Counted from the first letter of the stretch, positions 1-8,938 are shown. The stretch is 28,290 nt of DNA from Planctomycetes bacterium UBA2386 (GCA_002343845.1 DDSQ01000134.1:2044-30333), one strand, 5' to 3'. Notes: generated from the sequence alone by a model not told the origin. Numbers and translations: made by a program.

Positions 1-525
1 CCGCATCGCCGCGTCGGGCGAGCCGGTTCGGGCGCTGATCCAGAGACCGACCGCGACGTACTGGGCGAGCATCGCCAGGAGGACCAGATAGAGCCGACCG
101 ATCTCGCTCCAGAGACCGATGCCTCCCATCGCGTAACAGGCGGCGACTGCCGGCAGGCTGAGGATCAGCAGCATCGAGACGAACGTAAAGACGCCGATGA
201 ACTTGCCGATGTAGATCGCCAGCGGCGAGAGCGGGGAATTGAACAGCAGGGCGAGCGTCCCCTTGTTCCGCTCCTTGACGATCGATGCCGCCGGAAATGC
301 CGGGACGAACAGCAGCAGCGACGTCAGCAGACCGTAACCGAAGACGCGAAAGACGTCGAACGAGCGGGCGCCGCTCAGGCCGACGCGCGCATCGGTCGGC
401 CAGCGGAGCATCACCAGCCCGACGAAGGTCGCGGCGAGGGCGATCTGCACGCCGAGTGCTCGGCGCGACGTGACGAGACCGACCAGCTCGCGCTGGATGA
501 TCGGATTCGCAACCGATTCAGACAT
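1..525 (-). CDS. ABC-2 type exporter permease subunit (partial, C-terminus off left edge)
   Basis: The reading frame starts at an ATG at 525 and runs open through base 1, giving 175 visible residues. It begins MSESVANPIIQREL, a cytosolic lead-in typical of ABC-2 permeases. Several hydrophobic segments follow, around residues 25-40, 62-82, 112-132 and 140-165. Between the second and third lies the family-typical stretch ERNKGTLALLFNSPLSPLAI, the cytosolic loop thought to contact the ATPase, followed by GKFIG. The start overlaps the end of the ATPase gene by 8 bp (518-525), so the two are translationally coupled and should form one exporter. The substrate cannot be told. Membrane topology and family are supported by sequence; the export role is inferred from the family and the neighbour. 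Confidence 0.88.
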   Translation of the reverse strand, partial: MSESVANPIIQRELVGLVTSRRALGVQIALAATFVGLVMLRWPTDARVGLSGARSFDVFRVFGYGLLTSLLLFVPAFPAASIVKERNKGTLALLFNSPLSPLAIYIGKFIGVFTFVSMLLILSLPAVAACYAMGGIGLWSEIGRLYLVLLAMLAQYVAVGLWISARTGSPDAAMR

Positions 526-1507
526 GAGTCACGCTCCGTTTCGCATCCGCCTTGGAGCTCGGCTCGGTCACCGACAGATAGGCGTCTTCGAGATCGGTCT
601 GGATCTCGCGCAGCTGCGAGAAGCGGACGCCGGCACCGATCAGCTTCGACGCCAGCTCGTGCCACTCGTCCTCGCGGCGCGACGTTCGGACCTGCACCGT
701 CCGCTCCGATTCCGAGCGGACGACTTCGGACCCCGGACCGGCGAACTCGCCGAGGATCGCGGCGGCCGCGTCGACCTGATCGGCCGAGTTGAGCTGGATC
801 TCGAGCAGGCGCGCCTGGGTGACCGTCTTCATGATCTCGGCCAGCGTGCCGGCGGCGCGGAGTCCACCGCCGCTGAGGATGGCGACCCGATCGCAGATCC
901 GCGCCAGCTCCGGCAGGATGTGGCTGGTGACGATCAGCGTCTTGCCCATGCCGGCCAGGCGGAGCAGCAACTCGCGCATCTCGACGCGAGCCTTCGGATC
1001 GAGACCGTTGGCCGGTTCGTCGAAGATCAGCACTTCGGGATCGTGCAGCAGGGCCTGCGCCATGCCGACGCGCTGCTTCTGGCCCTTGCTGCAGGTGCCG
1101 ATCGGCTTGTCGAGCAGTTCCTCGAGCGCGCACTCCTTGGTGACGAAGGCGATTCGCTCCGTCAGCTGCGCGCGGTTCATGCCGCGCGCCTCACCGAAGA
1201 ACGTCAGCAATTCGCGCGGCGTCATCTCCGGATAGAGCGGCCCGTTCTCCGGCAGGTAGCCGAGCTTCTGCGCGGCGCGCACGCGGTCCTGCACGACGTC
1301 GATGCCGCACAGCCGCGCCTGGCCGCCCGACGGCGACAGGTAGCCGGTCAGCACCTTCATCGTCGTCGACTTGCCGGCGCCGTTCGGCCCGAGGAAGGCG
1401 ACGACTTCGCCGCGGCGGATCGTGAACGTCAGACGATCGACGGCAACGAACGACCCGTAGTGCTTGCTCAGGTCGACGGCCTCGATCATTGGCTCTCGGT
1501 CGGTCAT
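518..1507 (-). CDS. ABC transporter ATP-binding protein (ABC-2/GldA-like exporter ATPase)
   Basis: A 329-residue ATPase that energises the exporter formed with the downstream permease. Visible motifs are Walker A GPNGAGKST (about residues 40-48), the Q-loop region near LGYLPENGPLYPEMT, the signature CSKGQKQRVG (139-148; Cys replaces the usual Leu), Walker B VLIFDEPANGLDP (159-171) and the switch His in TSHILPE. The C-terminal 100 residues form the regulatory extension common in ABC-2 drug/polysaccharide/gliding-type ATPases. I chose the ATG at 1507 (MTDREP); the ATG at 1489 (MIEAVDL) is an equally plausible start, since neither has a strong ribosome binding site. An extension to 1690 would add Arg/Ala-rich residues unlike the family. 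It overlaps the permease by 8 bp. Confidence 0.92.
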   Translation of the reverse strand: MTDREPMIEAVDLSKHYGSFVAVDRLTFTIRRGEVVAFLGPNGAGKSTTMKVLTGYLSPSGGQARLCGIDVVQDRVRAAQKLGYLPENGPLYPEMTPRELLTFFGEARGMNRAQLTERIAFVTKECALEELLDKPIGTCSKGQKQRVGMAQALLHDPEVLIFDEPANGLDPKARVEMRELLLRLAGMGKTLIVTSHILPELARICDRVAILSGGGLRAAGTLAEIMKTVTQARLLEIQLNSADQVDAAAAILGEFAGPGSEVVRSESERTVQVRTSRREDEWHELASKLIGAGVRFSQLREIQTDLEDAYLSVTEPSSKADAKRSVTHV

Positions 1508-1777
1508 GGATCGATGCAGGGGGTGGTTCTCGGTGGCGGTCAGGGTCGGCGACGCGCGCGCAGGGCGCGCCGGCCGAAAACGGGGCGAAACCCTTAGCCG
1601 GCGGCAATACGCGGCGCAACCAGCGGCTGCGGAACGACGTTCGCCGTCGGCTGCTGTCGGCCGCTGCCAGGGCGAAGAAAAACGCCGCACGACGGCAACC
1701 TGCTGCCGGAACTCCGAGGCTCGTGCAACACCGCGGCCGGCGGCGGCACCCCGCTCGGCTTCCGGCCCGCGCGCCGT

Positions 1778-2377
1778 TCAGTGCCAGTGTGTGTGCGCGA
1801 AACCGAAGCCGAAGCCCCAGCCCCAACCCCACCCGGAGTCGTGGTACCGATCGTACGACCGCACGTGCGGCCCGAACGGCGTCACCTGGTGCAGCATTTC
1901 GCGGCCGTCGCCCGTGACGCGGAAACGCACCGCGAACGCGTCGATGTGGCGTGGATAGGTCGTTCCCGGTTCGAAGATCGCATCGACGCGCGCCGTCGTC
2001 TTCGGCAGCGACAAGCCGTCGCCGGCGATGTGCAGCGGCACGAGGGGCTTCTGCAGCACGCCGTCGAGCACCAGTTCCTCGACGGCGATCGCGCCGAGGT
2101 CGAGTTGCAGCGGGATCGCGCTGTTGTTCTCGAGCTCGAAGCCGACGTGCAGTTCGACCACTTCCCGGTTGTCGTCGGTGAAGCGAGCCTTGGCGCCGTT
2201 CGACCACACCCGCAGCTCGGCGGTCGGCGGCGCATCGGACGCGCCGGTGGGCACCGCGTAGTTGGCGGCCGGCATGCCGCCCGGCGCGGTCGCGTCGGCG
2301 TGCTCGCGCGGCGCGAAGTAGCTCGGGCTCCAACAGGCGGTGCACAGCAGCAGCAAGGCGAAGGCGGCGATGCGCAT
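1778..2377 (-). CDS. Putative lipoprotein with aromatic/His-rich C-terminal tail
   Basis: A 199-residue protein whose N-terminus MRIAAFALLLLCTAC is a short lipoprotein-like signal with a candidate lipidated Cys15. The -3 residue is Cys, so the lipobox is imperfect. I recognise no catalytic motif. The middle looks like a beta-sandwich: alternating polar and hydrophobic strands with segments such as VELHVGFELENNSAIPLQL, as in immunoglobulin-like domains of exported proteins. It ends in a striking Gly-Trp/Gly-Phe repeat and HTHWH (last about 18 residues), which could bind metal or sit at a membrane surface. The start at 2377 was chosen because the upstream 32 codons encode Arg-rich sequence without a signal. 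Function unknown; the envelope location is inferred. Confidence 0.7.
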   Translation of the reverse strand: MRIAAFALLLLCTACWSPSYFAPREHADATAPGGMPAANYAVPTGASDAPPTAELRVWSNGAKARFTDDNREVVELHVGFELENNSAIPLQLDLGAIAVEELVLDGVLQKPLVPLHIAGDGLSLPKTTARVDAIFEPGTTYPRHIDAFAVRFRVTGDGREMLHQVTPFGPHVRSYDRYHDSGWGWGWGFGFGFAHTHWH

Positions 2378-2497
2378 GGCACGGCGTTGTCGCGGGCCAG
2401 GACCGAACTGGCAAGCCCCGACGCAGCGGGAACGGCGGCAGCGTGACCCGCGGTCATCCCCCGGCGACCGCACGCGCCCGGCCGCACGTCCACGTCG

Positions 2498-3883
2498 TTA
2501 CTGCGGCGCCAGGAAGCGATCGACCGGCCAGAACAACCGGGCGCCCTCCTCGTCCGTCGTCAGCAGACCGCGGTCCTCGTCGGCCCAGCGCAGCGATCCG
2601 AACGGGCCGGCGCAGCCGAAGTGCACGTGCATGTCGCGGGGCGTGGCGATGCTGCTGCGCACGATCCGACCATCGCTCGTGATCCACGCATATTGGCGGC
2701 TGTCGTCGGTGAAGGCGGCGCCCGCACCACCGCTGTGGCCCGCGATCGACTTCAGGTCGATGGTTCGTTCCACGACGCCGTTCGCCACGTCGAGTAGTTC
2801 GGCGTGCAGCCCGCCGCGCGTGATCACGAGCAGCCGCTTGTGGTCGGGCGACAACGTGTGGCTGCGCCAGCCGGTCCACGTGCCATCGACGGTGACCTGC
2901 CAACGTCGCGCCGTGCCGCCCATGGCGTAGGCGGTGATGACGCCGTGATGCGAGTGCGCGGCCGTGATCAGCAGCTCCGCCCGGTCGGCGAACAGGATGT
3001 CGCTCGGCCCGTGCTCCATGCCACGCGCCACTTCGATCACCTTGCCGCTGGCGACGTCGAGTCGACGCAACGACGGAGTCTGCTGTCCGGCTTCGGCGAC
3101 CAGGAACACGACTTCGTCGCCGTCCGGCGCGATCGCCACGACGACTACGTTGCTGCCGCGCATCGGCAACCGCGCGCGCACGGCCCCGGTGCCGAGATCG
3201 CCGACGATCAGCGGCGACTGCGATCGGGCGAACGCGACGAGACGTGCGCTCGGCGAGACCTTGCACGCGTCGCCGAACATGCCCATCGCGACGTTCCCGG
3301 CATCGGCGGGTTCGTGGAACAGCGTGCGCTGGGCATTGCGCACGACGAGCCGGCCGTCGGGCGCGTCTTCGGTCCACATCGAACCGTCCGGCACCGGCCA
3401 GGTGCTCTTCGGCCTCGGCGCAACCGGCGTTTCGGGCAGCGCGCCCCAGGGCAAGGCGATGCGCGCGGCCTTCTCGCCGGGACGCGGCAGCACGAACGGT
3501 CCGCACTCCGCGTGGCATCGGAAGCCGTGCTGCGTGGCGAAGAACAGTTCGTCGCGTTCGCAGACGTGGGCCGTCCACTCGGCCGACGAGTCGACGCCTG
3601 GGCGTTCCTTCCACAGCGGAACGTTCACCATCGGCTGCTTGCACAGGGGACACGCGTGCACGGGCAGCGGTACCAGGGGGGCCGGGATCACGACCAGGTC
3701 GCCGCGCGCGACGTCTCCAGACAGGATCCGACCGCGGCTCGGTAGCGGCTTCTCACCACCACAGGCCTCGAGCACCCGCGCCTTCAGGGCGTCGAGATCC
3801 TGGGCCGCGACCGGGGGTGCCGCCACGAGGACCAGGGCGCCAAGCAGGCACGCCGCCTGGATCTGCACCGAGGGCTGGAACAT
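2498..3883 (-). CDS. Secreted beta-propeller-like protein with Cys-rich N-terminal segment
   Basis: A 461-residue protein. The ATG at 3883 gives MFQPSVQIQAACLLGALVLVAAPPVAAQD, a signal peptide with an AxA-type cleavage site; upstream in-frame codons encode Arg-rich non-signal sequence. After it comes a Cys/His cluster: CPLCKQPM near residues 57-64, then Cys and His within HVCERDEL and HGFRCHAECGPF. This arrangement suggests a structural zinc site or disulfides. The rest has repeated strand motifs of TolB/WD40-type propellers, for example RLVAFARSQSPLIVGDLGTG, PDGDEVVFLV, DHKRLLVITRGGLHAELLDV and DDSRQYAWITSDGRIVRS. The gene lies 127 bp downstream of the membrane glycosyltransferase gene. The exact function is unknown; a periplasmic binding or scaffold role is inferred from the fold only. 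Confidence 0.75.
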   Translation of the reverse strand: MFQPSVQIQAACLLGALVLVAAPPVAAQDLDALKARVLEACGGEKPLPSRGRILSGDVARGDLVVIPAPLVPLPVHACPLCKQPMVNVPLWKERPGVDSSAEWTAHVCERDELFFATQHGFRCHAECGPFVLPRPGEKAARIALPWGALPETPVAPRPKSTWPVPDGSMWTEDAPDGRLVVRNAQRTLFHEPADAGNVAMGMFGDACKVSPSARLVAFARSQSPLIVGDLGTGAVRARLPMRGSNVVVVAIAPDGDEVVFLVAEAGQQTPSLRRLDVASGKVIEVARGMEHGPSDILFADRAELLITAAHSHHGVITAYAMGGTARRWQVTVDGTWTGWRSHTLSPDHKRLLVITRGGLHAELLDVANGVVERTIDLKSIAGHSGGAGAAFTDDSRQYAWITSDGRIVRSSIATPRDMHVHFGCAGPFGSLRWADEDRGLLTTDEEGARLFWPVDRFLAPQ

Positions 3884-4010
3884 GAGCGCCGATAGGCCCG
3901 ACGCCAGTCCCGGTAACTCGACTGCCGCGAACGACCGCGCATCGCACCACGAGGCTTCGTTCCACGCAGGGTGTCGGGCACCGCGTGCAAGCCGAACGCA
4001 GTGCCGCCGT

Positions 4011-5723
4011 TCAGAACCGGAGGCGGCGCACGACCAGCGGAGAATCGGCCGAAGCCGCATGCACCACGTCGCTGGGGAAGCCGCCGATCCGCGCGCGGAC
4101 GCTGGCATCCAGGTCGGCATCGAGCGGCGTCTCGATGACGAAGACCACGCGCACGTTGTCCTGCCGTCGCAGCGCCTCGACCTCGTGCAGGCGATTGCAG
4201 AACGCGACCGGCGTCATGGCCGCGTAGCCGTGCACGACGAGATGCTGCGCGATCGACGAGACGAACAGCGTCCTGCCTCGATCGGCGCCGAGTTGCGGCA
4301 GCACGCGCTCGACGGCCTCGGTGAGCCGGGCCACCGGGTGATCGAGCTTTTCCGCATCGCGGCGCACCAGGTCGACGCGAACCACCGCCAGAACCGCGGC
4401 GACCACGAAGCCGCCTAGACGCACGCCGCGCGACGCCCCAGCGAGGAGCAGCAGCGGCGACAGCGCGCAGAACCACACGAGCGGCAGGTACAAGCGTTGT
4501 GCCGTCGCCTCGCGCGCGTCTCCGTAGAACCACGCAAGCGTCAGCACGGTCGCCGCTGCGATGGGCACGACGACCAGCAGATCGCAGGCCGACGTCCGGC
4601 GGCGCAGCAGGCGATGCCCCCACGCCACGACGCAAAGCCAGGGCAACACGGCGAGTTCGGCGACTTCGGCGCGTTCGGGGCCCCAAACGAACATGCCGCG
4701 CAGCAACGGCCCGAGGTGCTCGGCGAAGTGGGCGAACGCGAGCAACGGCTCGCCGTTCGCCTCGGGGTAGAAGCGGTCCTGCCGCCCGTGCAGCAGCAGC
4801 AGGACGAGCGGCGTCAGCAGCGTCGGCAGCAGCAACAACAGCCACCGGGTGGTCGTCGTGCAGCACCAGCGCCCGCGCGTCTGCCAGGCCACGAGGCCGA
4901 GCACGAGCCCGAGCAAAGGCAATGCCTCGTAACGCACCGAAGCGAACAACAGTCCCGTGGCGAGCAGAAGCTCGAAGCGCACCGCCAACGGCTCGCGCAC
5001 GACGGCGAGCGCCTGGGCCAGCACCAGCAGCAGCAGCGCGCCGGCGAGCATCTCGAGCCCACCCGACGTCGCGACGATTGATGTCAACGGCGTGGCCAGC
5101 AGCAGCAGCGGCGCCGTCGCCGCGGCGATCACCCCGCCGTGCCAGCCGGCGGCAACAGACAGGACGAGCAGCGCGAGTCCGAGGGCGATGGCGTTCACGA
5201 CGAACGCGTTCGCCGGCCGGTAGCCGGTCACGTCGTGCAGCACGCTGACCAGGAACGGGAACAGCGGCGGCCGCTTGTCGAGCGTCTGCTCGAGCGGCAC
5301 GAGATCACCGGCGAACGGCACGGCGCTGCCGGTGAGCAGCGCGGCACGGTGAAGATGCATGCCCTGCGCGGTGCCGAGCAGCGTGGTCTCGTCCCACTGC
5401 ATGCGCTGCCGCGGCTCGACGACCACGACCGTCGCTGCCGCGAGGGTCGCGGCGAACGCGGCGGCCGCACCGACGCGCCGCCAGTTCGTTCGGCCGTTCG
5501 ACCCGTGCAGGCGCCACCAGCGCCAGGCGGCGACGGCGACGAGCGCGAGATACAGCGGCATGAGCCAGTAGAGGACGTGGGCGAGCAGTGCCTGCCGCGG
5601 GCCGCTCGCTGTCGTTCCCCACCACCACCCGACGACCGCCGGCACCAGCAGCGCCATCGCGATCGCGACGGACCCTGCGAACAACCGCGGGCGGCGGGCA
5701 GCAGGCGGCGGCGTCGAGGTCAT
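4011..5723 (-). CDS. Multi-pass membrane glycosyltransferase, PMT_2/ArnT-like
   Basis: A 570-residue protein with about ten or more hydrophobic segments. The first lies at about residues 15-35 (SVAIAMALLVPAVVG) and another at 45-66. The diagnostic feature of GT-C enzymes is the acidic motif in the first periplasmic loop, here Asp111-Glu112 in QRMQWDETTLLGTAQG. It is followed by the KRPPLFPFLVSVLHDVTGYR-type segment seen in PMT_2/ArnT-like proteins. Such enzymes use a polyprenyl-phosphate sugar to glycosylate lipids or proteins on the outer face of the inner membrane. The soluble C-terminal part (about residues 480-570) is short. The ATG at 5723 (MTSTPPP) was chosen; upstream codons are Arg-rich. 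The gene stands between the SulP and propeller genes with no evident functional partner; acceptor and donor are unknown. Confidence 0.82.
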   Translation of the reverse strand: MTSTPPPAARRPRLFAGSVAIAMALLVPAVVGWWWGTTASGPRQALLAHVLYWLMPLYLALVAVAAWRWWRLHGSNGRTNWRRVGAAAAFAATLAAATVVVVEPRQRMQWDETTLLGTAQGMHLHRAALLTGSAVPFAGDLVPLEQTLDKRPPLFPFLVSVLHDVTGYRPANAFVVNAIALGLALLVLSVAAGWHGGVIAAATAPLLLLATPLTSIVATSGGLEMLAGALLLLVLAQALAVVREPLAVRFELLLATGLLFASVRYEALPLLGLVLGLVAWQTRGRWCCTTTTRWLLLLLPTLLTPLVLLLLHGRQDRFYPEANGEPLLAFAHFAEHLGPLLRGMFVWGPERAEVAELAVLPWLCVVAWGHRLLRRRTSACDLLVVVPIAAATVLTLAWFYGDAREATAQRLYLPLVWFCALSPLLLLAGASRGVRLGGFVVAAVLAVVRVDLVRRDAEKLDHPVARLTEAVERVLPQLGADRGRTLFVSSIAQHLVVHGYAAMTPVAFCNRLHEVEALRRQDNVRVVFVIETPLDADLDASVRARIGGFPSDVVHAASADSPLVVRRLRF

Positions 5724-5792
5724 GCCGCGGCAGAGGCTACGGCCCCGCCGCTGCTTCGGCACGCCAGCGACCGACGAGCAGCGACGGAACGC

Positions 5793-7556
5793 TCAGCGGC
5801 CGGCGTTCGCCTTGCGCACGAGTTCGCCGGCGAACTCCACGCCGGCCTGCAGATCGTTGCGGAAGAACAGCGTCGCGCCGTCCTCGGCGACGTGCGCCTT
5901 CGCGAGCATCGGCCCCACCTCGAGGTGCAGGCCGGTGAGCACGACCGGGATGGCGCTCTTCTTCAGCCGGTCGAGCACCGACTGCAGGTTGACGAGGCCG
6001 GTCGCGTCGACGACGAGCACGCCTTCGAGATCGAGCACCACGACGCGCGCTTCGCGGTGGATCGTGTGCAGCGTCGTCATCGCCTTCTCGGCGGCGCCGA
6101 AGAACAGCGGCCCGTCGACCTCGTAGACCAGCACGCCGGGCGGGATCGTGGTGCGCAGCTGCGGGTGCTCGCCGCGCACGAGCCGCGTGCCGGTCATCTC
6201 GGCGATGCGCTGCAGGAACAGCAGCGACGCGAGCACGAAGCCGCCGATGACGCCGATCACCATGTCGAACGCGACGGTGAGCAGGAAGCAGGTCAGCAGC
6301 ACCATCACGTCGGCGCGCGGCGCGGTCTGTAGCACGTGGCGGAAGTGCCGCAGGTCGCTCATGCGCCACGCCACCATCAGCAGCAGTGCCGCCATCGCCG
6401 CCAGCGGCAGGTGGCCGAGCCACGGCGCCAGCGTCAGCATCGCGACGAGCAGGAACGCAGCGTGCACGACCGCCGCGATCGGCGACCGCGCGCCAGCGCG
6501 CACGTTCGCCGCGGTGCGCGCGATGGCGCCCGTGGCCGCAAAGCCCCCGAACAGCGGAGCCACCAGGTTGCCGGTTCCCTGGGCGAGCAGTTCGGCGTCG
6601 GGATCGTGCTTGTGGCCCGACATCGCGTCGGACGCGACGGCCGACAACAACGACTCGATCGCGCCGAGCAGCGCGATCGCGATCGCACTCGGCATCAGTT
6701 GCCGCACCAGGTCCCAGTCGAGGTGCAGCGGCCGGCCGTTCGGTCCCGACGCCTCCCACGGCCAGGCGAACTGCGGCGGCCACGGCGGGATGCCGGGCAC
6801 CTGGGCGCCGTCGGCACCGACGAACGAGAAGCGCTGCGCGATGGTGACGACGTCGAAGCCGGGGATCAGGTGGCGCAGCAGGGCTACGGCGACCGCAGCC
6901 CCGCCGATCGCGAGCAGCGGCGCTGGCACGCGCGGCAGGACCCGTGGCAGCCACACCAGCAGGACCATCGTGCCGATGCCGATCGCGGCGTCGTTCCAGT
7001 TCACGGTGTGCACGTGCGCGAGCAGGTCGGCGACGACTTCGTGGAAGTGCTCGTGGCGCTCGACGCCCGTGAGTCCGAGGAAGTCCTTCACCTGGCCGGT
7101 CGCGATGACGACGGCGATGCCGGCGGTGAAGCCGGTCGTCACGGGGTACGGGATGAAGCGGATCAGGCGACCGAGGCCGGCGAGCCCCATCAGGCACAGC
7201 AGTCCGCCCGCCATCATCGTCGCCAGCATCAGCCCGGCCGGACCGTGCTGGTTGACGATCGGCAGCAGGATCACGACGAACGCCGCGGTCGGCCCGGACA
7301 CCTGCACGCGCGAGCCGCCGAGCAGCGCGATCAGGGCGCCGGCGACGATCGCGGTCCACAGGCCGTTCTGCGGCGGCATGCCGGTCGCGATCGCGAGCGC
7401 CATGCTGAGCGGTAGCGCGACGATGCCGACGACGAGGCCGGCGAGCACGTCCCCGCGCAGGGCCGCGAACGAGTAGCCGTCGCGCAGCGCCGCGCGCAGC
7501 GCCGCCGCCGGGCGCGGCAGTCGAGAGTCGGGAGAGGCAGTGGGCTCGGCGTCGAT
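5793..7556 (-). CDS. SulP family anion transporter with C-terminal STAS domain; unusual ATC start
   Basis: Predicted SLC26/SulP transporter for sulfate, bicarbonate or another anion, 587 residues. The membrane part carries the family hallmarks LAGLVVGIVALPLSMALAIA, GSRVQVSGPTAAFVVI and TGFTAGIAVVIATGQVKDF. The C-terminal 100 residues form a STAS domain with VLDLEGVLVVDATGLVNL. The first in-frame ATG/GTG/TTG is a GTG at 7448, but starting there would cut inside the first conserved block. Upstream, the frame stays open to a TAG at 7587-7589 and encodes LRDGYSFAALRGD, the usual SulP N-terminal lead. In that extension an ATC at 7554-7556 lies 7 nt downstream of a GGAGG (CCTCC on plus at 7564-7568). 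I use it as the start, but a CTG start or a sequence error is possible. Transport role is from the family; the substrate is not determinable. Confidence 0.85.
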   Translation of the reverse strand: MDAEPTASPDSRLPRPAAALRAALRDGYSFAALRGDVLAGLVVGIVALPLSMALAIATGMPPQNGLWTAIVAGALIALLGGSRVQVSGPTAAFVVILLPIVNQHGPAGLMLATMMAGGLLCLMGLAGLGRLIRFIPYPVTTGFTAGIAVVIATGQVKDFLGLTGVERHEHFHEVVADLLAHVHTVNWNDAAIGIGTMVLLVWLPRVLPRVPAPLLAIGGAAVAVALLRHLIPGFDVVTIAQRFSFVGADGAQVPGIPPWPPQFAWPWEASGPNGRPLHLDWDLVRQLMPSAIAIALLGAIESLLSAVASDAMSGHKHDPDAELLAQGTGNLVAPLFGGFAATGAIARTAANVRAGARSPIAAVVHAAFLLVAMLTLAPWLGHLPLAAMAALLLMVAWRMSDLRHFRHVLQTAPRADVMVLLTCFLLTVAFDMVIGVIGGFVLASLLFLQRIAEMTGTRLVRGEHPQLRTTIPPGVLVYEVDGPLFFGAAEKAMTTLHTIHREARVVVLDLEGVLVVDATGLVNLQSVLDRLKKSAIPVVLTGLHLEVGPMLAKAHVAEDGATLFFRNDLQAGVEFAGELVRKANAGR

Positions 7557-7715
7557 GGCGAGGCCTCCGGGGCGCGCCGGGCGACCCTAGCCAGAGCCTG
7601 CTCGCCACGCAAACACCGCGAGGCGTGCCGCCGCATCGGCGCCGCTGGACGGCGTCGCCCCGACTCGCCGTTCGCCCCGCGCTTCGTCGTCGGCACGCAC
7701 GCCGGCGCGGCGATC

Positions 7716-8411
7716 TCAGCGTTCGACCACGATGCGCAATCCGAACTTGTCGTCGGCGCGATCGTCGTCCTCGTCGGCGATGTCGGCGACGCGCACCGAC
7801 TCCGCACCCATGCACCACGGTCCGCCGCGCAGGTGGCCTTCCTGCGTCCATTCCCAGATGTTGCCCGCCAGGTCGTGCACGTTGGTCGTGGACACTCCGC
7901 TCGGGAACGAACCCACCGGCGCGGACGCGACGAAACCGTCGTCCGGCGCGCCCCAGTTGCACCGCGTCGGATCCCACGCATCCCCCCATGGGTAGACGCG
8001 CTGCTGACCGCCCGTCGCCGCGAGCTGCCATTCGGCATCGCGGGGCAACCGCACGCGCCGCCCGGTCGACTGCGACAACCACGCGCAGTACGCGCGCGCG
8101 TGGTGCAGGTTGACGTTGCAGACCGGATGCGTCGCCTCGCCGGCCGGCGGCTGTCCGTTCTCGAAGTGCGCCAGGAACGGCTCCGTCGGCTTCGAGCTCG
8201 GATGATCGCTGCCGTCGTAGCCGGTGGCGGCGACGAACACCGCGAACTGCGCGTTGGTGACTTCGTACCGCCCGATCCAGAACCCGCGATCGACGCCATC
8301 GCCCGGATCGATCCAGACCAGTTCGTGCTCGCAACCGCCCGCGGCGAGGCGTTCGACCCGTTCGCCGACCTGGCACGAACCGAACACGACGCAGACGAGC
8401 AGGGTGCGCAT
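7716..8411 (-). CDS. SUMF1/formylglycine-generating-enzyme-family lipoprotein
   Basis: A 231-residue protein. MRTLLVCVVFGSC gives a short lipoprotein signal with Cys13 as the likely lipidated residue, which decides the start at 8411. The body shows the FGE-sulfatase fold: FWIGRYEVTNAQFAVFVAAT near residues 42-61, PVCNVNLHHARAYCAWLS, RVRLPRDAEWQLAATGG, YPWGD, NVHDLAGNIWEWTQEGH, RGGPW, and the terminal FGLRIVVER in place of the common GFR(V/C). True formylglycine-generating enzymes use a copper-binding Cys pair near the C-terminus; I see only one Cys in the RGGPWC segment, so the sulfatase-activating reaction is not supported. Many planctomycete members of the family are secreted with unknown roles. 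It is transcribed divergently from the VOC gene, sharing a 131-bp gap. Confidence 0.85.
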   Translation of the reverse strand: MRTLLVCVVFGSCQVGERVERLAAGGCEHELVWIDPGDGVDRGFWIGRYEVTNAQFAVFVAATGYDGSDHPSSKPTEPFLAHFENGQPPAGEATHPVCNVNLHHARAYCAWLSQSTGRRVRLPRDAEWQLAATGGQQRVYPWGDAWDPTRCNWGAPDDGFVASAPVGSFPSGVSTTNVHDLAGNIWEWTQEGHLRGGPWCMGAESVRVADIADEDDDRADDKFGLRIVVER

Positions 8412-8542
8412 GGGATCGAGGACGCTCGGCACGCCCAGGGTGTAAACGAGAACGCGCGCGGCGGCGAAGGGGCCAGCACCGCGGGAGCGATCCGACGCGG
8501 GATGGGCAGCACCGGCTCGATCGCGCCCTGGCGAGGCGCTAC

Positions 8543-8938
8543 GTGTGGAGCATGGTCGCCACCGCTCACTTCGTCTGGTTCGTCGCCGACCAGGGGCGCG
8601 CGACGGCGTTCTATCAGGCCGTGCTGCAGCGCCCGCCGCGCTTGCAGGTACCCGGCATGACCGAGTTCGAACTGGCGCCCGGCGCCGTGCTCGGGCTGAT
8701 GCCGAACGCCGGCATCCGACGCCTGCTCGGCGCGGCAATCGTGGATCCGGCCCAGGCCGGAGCACCACCTCGGGCGGAGCTCTACCTGCTCGTCGACGAT
8801 CCGGAGCGGGCGCTGCAGCGGGCCCTCGCTGCGGGCGCCCGCCTGCTCAGCACCGTGTGCGCGCGCGACTGGGGGCACCGCGCCGGCTACTGCGCCGACC
8901 TCGATGGCCACGTCGTCGCGTTCGCCGCGCCGAACTGA
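8543..8938 (+). CDS. VOC-superfamily (glyoxalase/bleomycin-resistance-like) small protein
   Basis: A 131-residue protein of the vicinal-oxygen-chelate fold. It opens with a beta strand (AHFVWFVADQGRATAFYQAVL, residues 8-28). The middle holds the second-half strand RAELYLLVDDPERALQRALAAG, and it ends GYCADLDGHVVAFAAPN, matching the D-P/L-D-G-H/N C-terminal strand of the family. Metal-ligand positions could be the early His and a late Glu/His, but this cannot be fixed from sequence alone. The GTG at 8543 is preferred because GAGG lies 6 nt upstream (8533-8536). The ATG at 8552 would place GGAG only 1 nt away. The 3' end converges on the polyferredoxin gene with a 7-bp gap. Substrate unknown; no link to the neighbouring respiratory operon is evident. 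Confidence 0.83.
   Translation: MWSMVATAHFVWFVADQGRATAFYQAVLQRPPRLQVPGMTEFELAPGAVLGLMPNAGIRRLLGAAIVDPAQAGAPPRAELYLLVDDPERALQRALAAGARLLSTVCARDWGHRAGYCADLDGHVVAFAAPN

Noticed and set aside
470..1597. A 375-codon plus-strand frame opposite the ABC ATPase
   Set aside because: Antisense shadow; the minus-strand frame has all ABC motifs, while this one is low-complexity without recognisable family features.
1678..1696. Intrinsic terminator on minus (GCCG-loop-CGGC followed by five T)
   Set aside because: The stem is only 4 bp, too weak to call; the 270-bp gap at 1508-1777 otherwise holds nothing I can support.
2340..2930. Plus-strand frames between 2340 and 3965
   Set aside because: They lie opposite a signal-peptide-bearing propeller gene and encode low-complexity Arg/Ser-rich products with no ribosome binding sites.
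5737..8376. An 879-codon minus-strand frame spanning the SulP and FGE-like genes
   Set aside because: The product is Arg-rich noise in the wrong frame, with two well-supported genes covering the region.
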